From NCBI RefSeq assembly GCF_000143415.4, contig NW_003314262.1, positions 3,725,799-3,789,798 on the forward strand: DNA of 64,000 nucleotides. The letters run 5' to 3'. The DNA comes from Selaginella moellendorffii (Eukaryota; Streptophyta; Lycopodiopsida; Selaginellales; Selaginellaceae). Below, piece by piece: positions 46,676-57,097 of this stretch. A program made the translations under genes and the position numbers. Each line of letters begins with the position of its first letter. Position 1 is the first letter of the stretch. Below the pieces are notes generated by a model. That model ran no database searches and was not told where the DNA came from. It saw only the letters and a program-made list of their open reading frames with translations.

Positions 46676-47595
46676 ATGCCGCGCAGCCGTGGCGGTGGTA
46701 TGCGCCGCGCAGTGCGATTCCAGTTCCCAGTTCTAAGCGTTTTCTTTTTTCTGGTCTTGCAGCTCGACCAGCTCCTCGCGCCCCAGCCAGGAGGGCCGCT
46801 CCGCCCCCCCAGCCCGGTAAGCGCGTGCTCGAGATTCATTCCTTTTCATCGGCATTTACGGTTTGATTGTTCTGCAGTTCATCACGCGCCAGCGCCTCCC
46901 CCGGCTCCACTTCAGGCTGGAGGCGGCGGGATGATGGGTGGTTTGGCCGGTACCATCGCCCAGGGTAAGAAAAATCTCTCTGAAAAATAGGTCACCATTA
47001 CCTTTAGAAAAAAGAAAAAGACTCCGTTTTTTTCTTCTCTCTCTCTCTCTCTCCTCTAAGATCTAAGGAGATGGTTCTCTCTCTCTCTCCTTTTTTTTCT
47101 CTCTAAGATCTAAGGAGATGGTGAACTCTCGTTTTTTTTCTTCTAAGATCAAAGAACTGATTGAGATGGTGAACGTAGGTATGGCGTTTGGAACCGGCAG
47201 TGCCATCGCGCACCGCGCTGTTGACGGGGTTATGGGACCCCGCACTGTGCAGCATGAGGTTGCTGAATCTGCGGCATCGCCGGCATCGCCGGCGCTTGCT
47301 ACTGTTTCCGCTGATGCCTGCAGCAACCAGATGAAGGCTTTTCAGGACGTAAGTGAGACTAGACCCTCTTTTCTTGCATTATTTTTTTCTTTTTGGCTTT
47401 TCATCACTTTTCTTTTCTTTCTTTTTTTTTTTCCAGTGCATCAGCAGCAATGGTAGCGACATTGGTCGTTGCCAGTTCTATGTTGACATGCTGAACGAGT
47501 GTCGCAGGGCTCCTTCCTCCTCTTCAGGTATCTGTCTACCCAAAAGCGATATTTTCACTTACTGTGCTTGTGTTTTTTTACCAGTGATGCTTTGA
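46676..47595 (+). CDS. CHCHD2/CHCHD10-like twin CX9C mitochondrial protein
   Basis: Six exons (46676-46697, 46763-46816, 46878-46964, 47179-47348, 47437-47527, 47585-47595) give 144 aa. The N-terminus MPRSRGG plus Arg/Pro/Ala-rich residues is basic, like the mitochondrial-targeting part of this family. A Gly-rich hydrophobic helix (MMGGLAGTIAQGMAFGTGSAIA) is followed by the CHCH domain with Cys102-X9-Cys112 and Cys123-X9-Cys133, the disulfide pairs formed in the intermembrane space. Such proteins act in cristae organisation and respiratory-chain stability. The first exon codes seven residues and the last exon is only 11 nt (ending V-M-L), so the terminal splice is the least certain part. Confidence 0.88.
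47037..47105. repeat. CT-rich tract with duplicated AAGATCTAAGGAGATGG, in CHCH-gene intron 3
   Basis: Two pyrimidine runs (CTCTCTCTCTCT) each followed by TAAGATCTAAGGAGATGGT; a short local duplication inside the 214-bp intron. Confidence 0.8.
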
Positions 47596-47761
47596 GCAAC
47601 TCCGAACAAGTGATAATTTCATAAGCATTAGCAGCATTTGCTTGTGAACTCTAGATTTCAATCTATGTTGTCCTATGTTATGATCTTTTAAACTTTGAAG
47701 AAAGTCCTTGTTGAGCTAAACGACTGATGGTTTCCAGAAATCCATAAAATCCAGGTCTGCG

Positions 47762-48640
47762 ATGCCGCGCAAGCCAGCAGCAATACTTGGGTTCCTCGCT
47801 TTGGATCATCGGGCTGGCCTCGATCACCTCCTCTCCTTGTCGACTATAGCCAGCCAAGAAGGCCAGGAGATTCTTGGTGGCTACGGGGATTCCAAGCGAA
47901 ATCTCGTCGTCATTCCCGATGTAGCCGTGGACCCGCATCTCAACCAGAGTTCCAGCGAGGAAGAGTCACAGCCAAGCTTGGAGTGCAAATCCCTCTCGCC
48001 GGGATCTCTAGAGGCCAGAAGCTCCGCAAGCCATGGCAGCCGCAGTGAAAGTGTGGTGATCGGGCGTGGGACAAGCTCCGGTGGTGGTCATCCGTGAGAA
48101 GGGCTGTCATTGCCTGGATGTATCATGGGAAAAAGAAGGGACATCCGTCTATGTTTGTGTGCTCATGCCTTACGAAAAGGAGAAAGCTCTTGGAATTTCA
48201 GGAAACGTTGGAGCATTTGCCCCGCACGGGCACTTCTTCAGGGCTCTTGCTTTGCCTCGTCGCCGCATTGTTTTAACGGGATGGCATGACATTCTTCTCC
48301 ACTGGTCTTGAATTCGTATACACAATGGCGGCCTGCAAGGAAGAGCGTCAAGGGCAGAATTGGTGGGCATGTAGCAAGATGCGTTGCAGCATTTGCCTGG
48401 CTTGGGTATTTTTTGTGGCGCCTGCTGGTTCGTCAAGACTCTTGAGGCGGCATCCAGCTCGCCACGGGCACGGGTCTGGAGCATCATCTCCTGAGCGCCT
48501 TGCTTCTTCTTGACATGCTGAGCGTGGCGCTGCTCATGCTGCTCTTCCTGCGCGTGCTGTCCAAGGCTTACTGGCAGCGGCAGCTGCTGGCCATGGGAAA
48601 GGACGATCATCTTTGGGTGATCGACATACCTGGTCTCTGA
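47762..48640 (+). pseudogene. Decayed gene for a plant membrane protein, family not identified
   Basis: Coding-like pieces in changing frames: an N-terminal Ser-rich part from 47762 (MPRKPAAILGFLALDHRAG), a basic block (SVRRAVIAWMYHGKKKGH), a hydrophobic block (TGTSSGLLLCLVAALF), IYTMAAC-like, VARCVAAFAWLGYFLWRLL, and a C-terminal hydrophobic helix with LRVLSKAYWQRQLLAMGKDD ending at 48640. Stops and frame changes separate them (for example TAA at about 48274 and TGA at about 48444). It reads like one formerly multi-pass protein. Unspliced introns could explain some breaks but no good splice sites were found. Confidence 0.5.
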
Positions 48641-50509
48641 CGCTTGCGAATGCTTGAAGGAGAAAGTGTGCTAGCTCTGTGGTTCAACAAATGAGCGCTT
48701 TTCTAGATGCAGCATCCATTCTACGGTGGTTACTCTATCGCCTCTCAGCTTGTCAGCTTGTCATAATCGACAACTTGTAGCTCGGGAACGATTGATTTCA
48801 AGGGGTAGGAGATAAATCACTTTATCTTCTCATGGAGCAGAGGAAAACCAGAGCTACAACGGACGTGAAATGCGACGGACAGGTTGATTTGAGTTTAGAG
48901 CAGCAGCTCTGGAGGAGAGAAGTGATAAGTGAAAGCAGGGCACTTCAATGGTGCCAGAGGCACGGAGGATGTTTATCTGGAGACTTTAGACTTGCCACTC
49001 CAAGTCTGGTTATCCGGAGTTGGACAGGGCTTGAGGAAGGCTCTAGGCTGTGGAAAGCTTGCCAATACTGGACAAGGATAAGATAGATGGTACCGGAGTT
49101 CACCCACGCAGTTTGATGCTCAGGGACATCCAGCTTTCAAAGAATAAGCGTGCAATCCCGATCGCAGTATCAGCTGCAAGGTAAGTTTCGTGGCGATGAA
49201 ATTTTCACTGCGATCGTCAACACCATATAGAAAGTCTTGTGGCTTGGAAGAGCCAGCTTCAGGTGGTGACCGCCAGATGGTTCGTGGATTTAGCTGGTTC
49301 ACCGAGAATGAAGAAGTGCTCTAAAACTGGGACTTCTCAACAACCTGGAACATAGAAAAGCAGCCTCGTGTTTTTCCAGGGCGATGTTGATGAAGTCAAA
49401 CACGACGGTGGCTGCAAACCATCACTGATAAGTCTCGCTTTTTCTTTTCCTTTTCTTACCTTGGTTCCTGCTTTCAGGGATGGAGTTGAGCTAGCTCTGT
49501 GCTTAAAGTGCTTCGCGATTGGTCTACCACAGCTGCAGTTACACTTACACAAGCTTGTGGAAGCTTCAACTGGTTCCTCTCGACGTCCAACACCTGATGC
49601 ACAGAGAGATTACTACGGTGGTTACTTTGGTGTGCAGCGACATGGAAAGACAAGCACTCAGGAGTTGCTGCTCATGGATCAGGCGATCTACGGCTCACAA
49701 AATGAAGGTCAAACGGTTTAAACTAAGAGCTCCAACAGGAACAGCAACGAGGTTGTGCCTCTACAGCGAGTGGAAGTTGCTTCCTTGGAAGGCGAGCAGC
49801 TGAGAAAACGACGAGCAGCTTCGAAGAAGCTTGCAACTTCTTCTTCCAAAAGAGCATGGTCTTCATCACAAAGCTGCAGCTCCGACTCTTCTTCTGGAAA
49901 CCCGCCCCAGGGTGGCGTCTCTTCGAGATCTTCTTTCAAATGCGGAGGAGAAGCTACTTCAACTTCCGAGCAATCAATCGCGGGCAGATAAAAGAAGAGT
50001 GGCCAAACCTTGCCTTCCACCACTTGTGCAATAGGTTGTCCTGCCAAGGCTCTCGGAGTCGGGTGCACCGCTTTAAAAGGGAGAAACCCTTGAAGCGAGT
50101 CAATGTTTGAGGCGACACTTGAGAGTTTTCGGGGCGTCCGACGTCCAACGTGTGATCTACATCATCCAGCTTTCGAAGTCAGAATGCTCAACTCCAATCC
50201 GGATGGTGATGGCTATTTGAGGCAGCATCCACATTCTATCATCTTGGTCTCGGAGTTGTCAAGCAACTCGACTCCAATCCGGATGGAAGATATTTGAGAC
50301 GCAGCATGGCTGCACCGCAGCATCGAGATTAGTTTGTGATTTGGAGAAGAGAAGTGATAATGTCGTTGTGGTTCAACAGAAGCGAGTAAAAGAAGATCTT
50401 GGGACGTCAGCATGGAGCGGCTCAACACGAGTTACTAGTTCGTGTTCTTTGGCTACAAGAGATCATATGAAATTTTACTTTTTGTATTGTCACTTCCTTT
50501 TCCAGTTTT
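48641..50509. other. Intergenic region without recognised gene
   Basis: Open frames up to about 117 codons occur on both strands but match no family and lack splice support. A short duplicated motif (ACTCCAATCCGGATGG followed by ATTTGAG) occurs at 50189 and 50270. Some of the DNA has coding-like composition and may be old gene debris. Confidence 0.4.
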
Positions 50510-51512
50510 TCGCAATGGAGCACAATGCTCTCTTCTATGCTATTACGAGGCTTGGCGGACTCTTCCTCTTCTTCTTCTAGTGGACAGCGCCAAGAATCTC
50601 CTCTGGCAGGAAGCTCCATGGATTTCTGCGCGACACCGGGCAAGACCAAGACACATTTCTTGGGAATCTCCTCGTCCAGGTGCATGGGGGCTGCGGTAGC
50701 ACGGATGAGGCATACGCTGCCTTCTCCAGGATTTCCAGGCGGAATGTCTTCTTGTGGAACATTTTAATCACAGCATTTTAATCAAAGCCGGGCATTTGCA
50801 ACGAGCCGAGATTTTGTTCCAGAAAATGCCCAAGCGTGATCAGGTCTCCTGGAATGTGATCATCGCCGCTTTTGCTCGGGCCGGCGACATCGATCGGATG
50901 CTCAGGCTTTTGAACGCGATGGAGCGACAGGGAATCTATCCAAACAGGCTGACTTTCGTGGCTCTTCTCGACGCATTTGATAGCAGCGAGATGGATCCAT
51001 CACGATCTTCTGAGGAATGTAAGCTCCTTCACTCCAAAATCTCGCAGCATGGTTTCCATTTCGATCTCCAGATCCAGACTGCTCTGATCAAAATGTATGA
51101 CAGACTGGGGAGCGTCGAGAAAGCCATCGCGGTGTTTGATCGGATCAGCAGTCCAGACGCCATCGCGTGGAACAGTCTTCTATCAGCGTTTGCTCGGAAC
51201 GGAGATCTCGCCGCCGCAAATGCTTTGTTCCAGCTAATGCCGGAGCGAAGTTTGGTGTCCTGGAACATCGCCATCGCTGCGAACCTCCACTGCGGCCTTG
51301 CAAAGACCGCTCTCTGGTTGCTCTAAGTTATGGATCTCGACGGTGGCGATACCGCAGATCGAGCGATCTTCATCACTGCTCTCTATGCTTGTGGAGTACC
51401 CGACGAACTGAGACTGGGCGAAGCCATCCACTCCGAGATCGCTGCGTCCGGCCTGGGAACAGATGTTTGCATCGGAACAGCCCTGATCAGCATGTATGGA
51501 GCTCGAGATTGA
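50510..51512 (+). pseudogene. PLS-class PPR gene, decayed and truncated
   Basis: PPR repeats are readable: RISSGRKLHGFLRDTG, GNLLVQVHGGCGSTDEAYAAF and NVFLWNILITAF, then after a frame break at about 50767 AGHLQRAEILFQKMPKRDQVSW, NVIIAAFARAGDIDRM and so on to SWNIAIAANLHCGLAKTALWLL. A TAA (51324-51326) where Gln is expected interrupts the next repeat (MDLDGGDTADRAIFITALYACG), and a TGA after LISMYGARD (51510-51512) ends it before any E or DYW domain. At least three disabling changes, so not functional as read. Confidence 0.8.
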
Positions 51513-51830
51513 TAATGGAAGTGGTGAGAGAATGGGAGGAGAGTAAATTGGGCGATTTCGGTGGTGGTTTATAGTGGCTAGAATGACAATCGCTGAAGGG
51601 ATTGACGATGTTTTTGGCGATCGCAGCGATGGGCGTGGTCCACAGCTGGACATGCAAACATCCGCTAGCTGGCTACTATATGAAAAACATTGACCTAAAA
51701 GAAATCTGTGTCATCTACCTTTATGGAACTTACAGATTTTCGTTTATAAGGTGGCAGATCTTTGAGTACCAAAATACTTCTGGAAAAGAAGAGGATTCGA
51801 ACAATTTAAGGGTTTTAGTTATGTCGTGCG

Positions 51831-54792
51831 ATGGAGAAGGATGTTGGGATTTTGTGCTTCGCGAATTCCTTCCCCGGTTTTAGAGCTGTTCTCAAGCAAA
51901 GGTATGGACAATGCCGCGCTCTCTCCAACCATGGTTGCATTCTTTCATTCCGTTCTTTCAGGTACTCCGACTTCATCGTTAACAAGGTGGATCTCGATGG
52001 CAATGTGGTGCAATTGACGAGCTTAACAGCGCCACCAGAGGTCCTTTGACGTTTCCATTCTTGATCATGGCTGTTTAGCTTCGTTTTTCTCTTTCGTCTT
52101 TCAGGATGAAACCCGGAGTGATGCCGCTGCCGCGGAGTTTTCCGTGGCTTCATACGAGGCTCAGCTCGATGCTTTCAAGGAACTCGCCGGCAAGGAGAAT
52201 GCTCGTATTGTCAAGCGGCTCCTTGACAAGATTTCTCAGGAAAAGTCCGATGATGGAAACTCACTGGTGGAAACTCTCACGCCAAACGAGGATAAAGGCA
52301 GCCGCACGGTATCTTTGCTGCTTGTCTTTCTTGTTGTCTATGAAAGTAAGTTCTTCGTGTTGCAGAAAGTTCACGCGTTCTTTCGGGAGAGAATGCCGAT
52401 GCTTATAACTGATACTGTGGCGGACAATCGCATTCGCGTGAGATACGGTGGCGGCTCAGTTTCTGACGATCGAGCTGGCAAAAGGAATCGAAGCTGGAAA
52501 GGAAAGCGAGGCCATGAATCGAAGCGACAGAGACAAGACAGTGACAAGTTTGATCGTCGCGCAGGAAACTACTGGCCAGCTGATAGACACAAGTTTTGCC
52601 AGCAAGTTTTTTTTGTTTTCCCTGGTTTCTTTTCTCAAGCTCCGGTTTCTTTTCCTTGTAAGGTTTTACCTATACAAAGAGAACAAGACTACGCAGTCGG
52701 CTTTGATGATTGTAGCTCAGAAGATTGGCGTAAAGGTAACCTGAGCATAACTGTTAGTTTTCCTAAAGGATCTTACCAGGCAAAGAACATGGGTTTTGCG
52801 GGGACGAAAGATAAGCGTGCAGTGACGACACAGCGGGTAAGATCCACCCATTAGAGTTTGGAGAAAAACAAAATGCTATCTTTTGTTCCAGCCCACTGTT
52901 TACAGCAACACAACTCGCAGCACTTAACAAATCCTTGTTTGGTATCAAGCTAGGAAACTTTAGGTGTTTATTCTCTCTACCATTCTTTCCAATTTCATTT
53001 TTTCTTTTCTTTAAATTTTCTTAGCTACGTTGAGAAGGGCTTAGCTCTTGGAGAGCTTTCTGGAAATCGCTTCAGCGTGATTTTGCGGTGATTTCTAGCC
53101 GATTGAAAGCATTCTCTAATGGACTGCTTGCAGTGATGTCGTTGCGGAGTCCGAGAATGCGATCAAGGAAGCAGCTGAGGGCATGGGGAACTCTGGTTTT
53201 ATCAACTACTATGGCTTGCAGGTATGTGATGACTTTGATCCAGAGTACGTACTACCTTTACATTTTTGCAGCGTTTTGGAAGCTGTGGTGTGCCGACGCA
53301 TGCTATAGGCGCCAAGGTGACTGGAAAACCGCAGTCGATCTGATACTCCAAGAGAGAGAAGGAGATATCCTTTTTTTATCTTCTAGTTTTAAATGCTTTA
53401 ACGAAAACTTTTGGTGCCTTAACGCGGTTTACACAGCAGCAAGCAGCTGAGGAATCTCGTAAGATCTTCAAGACTGCCGGTCCTGCCGAGGCCTTAAAGC
53501 TCATGCCGCACCATATGATTGCCGAAAGAGCCATTGTAAGATGCCAAGATTATGACGGGCCTGAACCATGTTTCGTTCTTTGTTGGCGCAGCTTCTTAGC
53601 TTGAAAAAGGATCCTGCAAACTACTTACAGGCCATCCAAAATATTCCCAGGCCAATGCGGATGATGTAAGTTTTGCAAGAGCTTTCTACTTGTTGTGTGA
53701 TGTTTCTTATGCTTGTTCCACAGGTACGTCCACAGCTACCAAAGCTATCTGTGGAACAGCGCTGCAAGTGCGAGGATACAAAAATATGGTAATCCATCAT
53801 TCTCAAACGGTGTCAAAGACGTAGTGTTTACAGGGGTGGATGCTGTTGTGGAAGGTGATCTCGTCTACTGTCAAGAGGATGAGATTTCTAAAGAAGCCGG
53901 GAGGGATGATGTGGATCTTGAGGATCTCGTCGACACGGACGTCCTAGAGGATGACGCTTGCATGGAACTTGCTCGCCCATCTCGGAAGAAAGTAAAGGTA
54001 ACCAGACATGGTAATCTTACCGCTTTAACACCATTTTAGCATGTCCCAGCGGAAGATATCGCCTCAAAAAAGTATGTGATAACCGACGTGGTCTTGCGAG
54101 TGAGCATGCTTGTGAGTTTCGTTTTTTGCTACAGGAGATTGATCTACTTTTTTTGCAGGTCCACCTCCATCAAACGATGTGGCCAATGTCTACCACAAAA
54201 TCATGAAAATGGTTAGTTCCTTTCCAACGTTTTGATGTACAAACAATCGCTCTTTTTTCCCAGGAATCAATAGATTTGAAGTCTTGTACACACAACGTAA
54301 AGTACGTGTTTTGGTCCAACATTGATTTACTTCGTTTTTGATAATTTTTGTAGAGAGTTCTCGGTGGAGTATTTGACAGGAGCATATCTAAACTTACTCG
54401 TGAAGCCTATCGACTTCGAGTGGTAATTTGTCCGGCTGCTTCAATGTCGCAAAACTCACATCTTTCGGTTCCAGGAGATTATCCTCGTACAGCGACTCTC
54501 GGAATCCTCTGACGAAAACGGACATGGATTTGCTCCACGATCCTAGCACTAGCGTTCCAGAAGAAGATGCGAACTCCACTCAAGGCCCCAGCCTTCTGGC
54601 ATTGCAGCTGCAATTCACTCTCCCAACGTCGGCCTATGCCACAATGGCGATAAGAAAGGTCATGAAAATGTCTACCTCGGTAAGTTTGCCATGGTCCTTC
54701 TAGAAAATTTTCTTGAGCTTTGCGATTCACAGGTCTCCGTGTATAAGCTGTTATCACGGCAGCAAGAGCTCCCCAAAAAAGATGGTGATTAA
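51831..54792 (+). CDS. PUS7: PUS7/TruD-family tRNA pseudouridine synthase, with apparent frame breaks
   Basis: About fifteen exons. The N-terminus (MEKDVGILCFANSFPGFRAVLKQR, split reading) is followed by YSDFIVNKVDLDGNVVQLTSL, HAFFRERMPMLITDT, FYLYKENKTTQSALMIVAQK, the catalytic motif GFAGTKDKRAVTTQR (Asp nucleophile in TKD), GLALGELSGNRFSVILR, FINYYGLQRFGSCGVPTHAIGA, LMPHHMIAERAI, YVHSYQSYLWNSAAS, EFSVEYLTGAY and the usual C-terminus ALQLQFTLPTSAYATMAIRK. These enzymes isomerise uridine in tRNA and other RNAs. Introns include a GC-AG type (52602-52662) and a U12-type AT-AC (53365-53434). Two indels break the frame relative to the family: near 52910 (before LAALNKSLFG) and near 53310 (before GDWKTAVDLIL); a third junction near 54100-54158 fits only with a weak donor. 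It may be a recent pseudogene or carry sequence errors. Confidence 0.8.
53365..53434 (+). other. U12-type AT-AC intron in the PUS7-like gene
   Basis: Begins ATATCCTTTTTTT, the canonical minor-spliceosome donor; has branch-like CCTTAAC at 53417-53423, about 12 nt before the end; ends TTTACAC. Splicing joins QEREG to EQQAAEESRKIFK in phase, exactly where the family needs continuity. Confidence 0.88.
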
Positions 54793-54808
54793 CAAGGATT
54801 CTATGTTT

Positions 54809-54809
<1 letters not shown>

Positions 54810-54839
<30 letters not shown>
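54810..54839. repeat. (CTG)n microsatellite
   Basis: About ten CTG units just after the PUS7-like stop codon. Confidence 0.95.
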
Positions 54840-54959
54840 TGTTTCCTTCCGCTTGGATTGGAGTATTCGCCGGGATATTCGTTTTAGGGTTCTTGAGATG
54901 ATTATTCCTGGGATATTCTTACTTGAAACAACCGTTAGGGCTCTTGGAGTTTTATTGTC

Positions 54960-56936
54960 GAGAATTTGCTGCTCGTGCCGCCGCGCTCAAGATCTCTGGC
55001 CGCAGCTCCAGGCGGTGATCGACTGCCTTCTCCAGTGTGGGAATTCGAGGGATTTCCGGCGCGCCAGATAGATCCAGGCATGGATTGGGGCGAGCGAGTT
55101 CCACAGGCACAACAGGTTCCTCGCCAATGCGCTGGTTTATGGCCGCTATGGGCGGATCGAGGAGGCGAGGGCGGTGTTCCAGGGGATCGCGAGACCATCG
55201 ATCAGTTCCTGGAATGCTTTGCTCCAGGTCTACAATCGCAGCGGCCAGGTGGAGCGCTCCAAGGAGTGCTTCGATCGGATGAGCGCCAGGAATGTGGTGT
55301 GTTGGACGATTCTGGCGACGGGATTTGTGCAGCACGGGCATGGCCAAGAGGGGCGCTTGGTCTTCCACAAGATGCCCGAGAGGAGCCTAGTCTCTTGGAA
55401 TCTAATGATCGGTGCCAGCGTTCAGGATGGAGATTTGGGCGAGGCCGAGCGATTGTTCTTCGCAGCGCCAGATCGCGGCATTGCCTCGTGCACGACGATG
55501 ATCACGGGATATGCCCAAGTGGGTGATCTTGCCTCCGCGAGGAAAATGTTCGAGGAGATGAGCGAGAAGAACGTTGTTTCGTGGACAGCGATCCTTCAGG
55601 CCTACTTGGAAAATGGGCTTGTCATTTTCGCAAAGATGGTGTTTGATCGAATGCCGGGGGGAAATCTAGTGAGCTTCTCGGCGATGGTAGCAGCGTATGC
55701 CCAGAACGGGCATCTGGATGAGACAAAGGTGATGTTGGCTTTGATCGAAACTTTGTTTTCTGGAATATCATGTTCCATGGATACACCGCAAACCAGAAGC
55801 TTCTAGACGCAAAAGATATCTTTGTCAAAATGCCCGAAAGAGATGTGGTGGCATGGACATCTATGCTTGTAGCCACTGCCCAAGAAGGGCATCGTGAAGA
55901 AGCTAAGGCTGTGTTTGCAGCCATGCCCGAGAGGAATGCCGTGTCATGGACCACCTTGATTTTCTACTGCAACACCATCGTGGACGCGGAGCACTGCTTC
56001 TTCGATCGATGCCCGAAATGGTCGCTCGTCTCCACCAACGTGATGCTCCAAGCATATGCCCAGGCTGGGGATCCCCAGAGAGTTTGGAGCTTGTTCTCCT
56101 CCATGCCGGATCGAGACACCGTCTCCTGGAATCTCTTGCTCCAGTCGTGCGGTGCCAGCGTCGAGGATTCCACCTGGGTCTTCGAGAGGATCCCTCGCAG
56201 GGACGCGGTATCCTGGTTTGAGATGATCCAATCGATCGTGCAGAGCGGGGCTATGGAGTCGGCCAAGATCTGGCTGGAGATGCACAGCACCATGGCGTGG
56301 ACGTGCCTCGCTGGGCAGGATCGAGGATGTTTGATTCCATCCCCTGCCGCGATCTCGTCGCCTGGACCGCCATGATCGTGGGCTACGCGCAGAGCCAGCG
56401 CATCCACGACGTGAAGAAGCTCTTCGATCGGATGCCCCAGTGGGACGCCATCGCGTGCTCGATGCTGCTCGCCTCCATGGATCTCTTCCCGTAGATGCTG
56501 GGCGATCGCTCTTCCATATGATCGAATCCTTCGCTCTTGCGGGGCCGGTGGAGCGGCGCAAGCTGGCGATCCATCTCTTCCACGCGATGCTCGTAGAAGG
56601 TGTCAAGCCCGATGGATCCACGCTCGCTAGCGTCATGCTCGCTTCGGCCAGGGGATTCTTCCTCTCCATCGCTCGATCCGGTCAAAGAACACTACAGCTG
56701 CCTTGTCGATTCGCTCAGCCGCGCCGGGCAGCTCCGCGACGCACAAGATCTCATGGATTCCATGCCCTTTCTTCCATCGCGGCTGGATTGGAGGACGCTG
56801 CTGGGCGCTTGCAAGAGCCAGCCAGATCTGGCCATGGGGGCTCGAGCGGCGGAAAATGTGGTGTCGCTGGAACCCCGGAGTGGAGCGCCGTGGTCTTGTC
56901 GAGCGTCATCGCCGTGGAATCCATAGCTCACCTTGA
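54960..56936 (+). pseudogene. PLS-class PPR gene, decayed
   Basis: Around fifteen PPR repeats can be read, but in at least four frames. The start (LQAVIDCLLQCGNSRDFRRAR, TAG, IQAWIGASEFHRHNRFLANAL) has a stop at 55068-55070 where Gln is expected. A long clean stretch follows (SSWNALLQVYNRSGQVERSK to AYAQNGHLDE), a frameshift near 55760, another long stretch (DIFVKMPERDVVAWTSMLVA to MIQSIVQSGAMESAKIWLEM), a shift near 56300 (MFDSIPCRDLVAWTAMIVGY), a stop at 56492-56494, then MLVEGVKPDGSTLASVMLA and EHYSCLVDSLSRAGQLRDAQ with LDWRTLLGACKSQPDLA. No DYW domain. The family is certain; the gene is dead as read. Confidence 0.85.
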
Positions 56937-57092
56937 GACAATAGGATATACTCCAGAATAACATCAATAGCTAATAGCTAACATCTTGAGACAATAGGAT
57001 AAGTTCATTGTGTGATCTCCATAAGTCAATAGGATTCACATTGAGTGACAATAGTTACTGTTCACCATGAGACAATAGGATTCACATTGCTT
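56932..57092. repeat. Degenerate short repeats (AGACAATAGGATTCACATTG-like)
   Basis: GAGACAATAGGAT occurs near 56935, 56988 and 57070, and AATAGGATTCACATTG near 57029 and 57074. Small local repeat between two dead genes. Confidence 0.75.
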
Positions 57093-57097
57093 ACCTT

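Noticed and set aside
48641-50509. Several open frames of 70-117 codons on both strands
   Set aside because: No shared domain, start context or splice structure; overlapping frames on both strands suggest chance or old debris.
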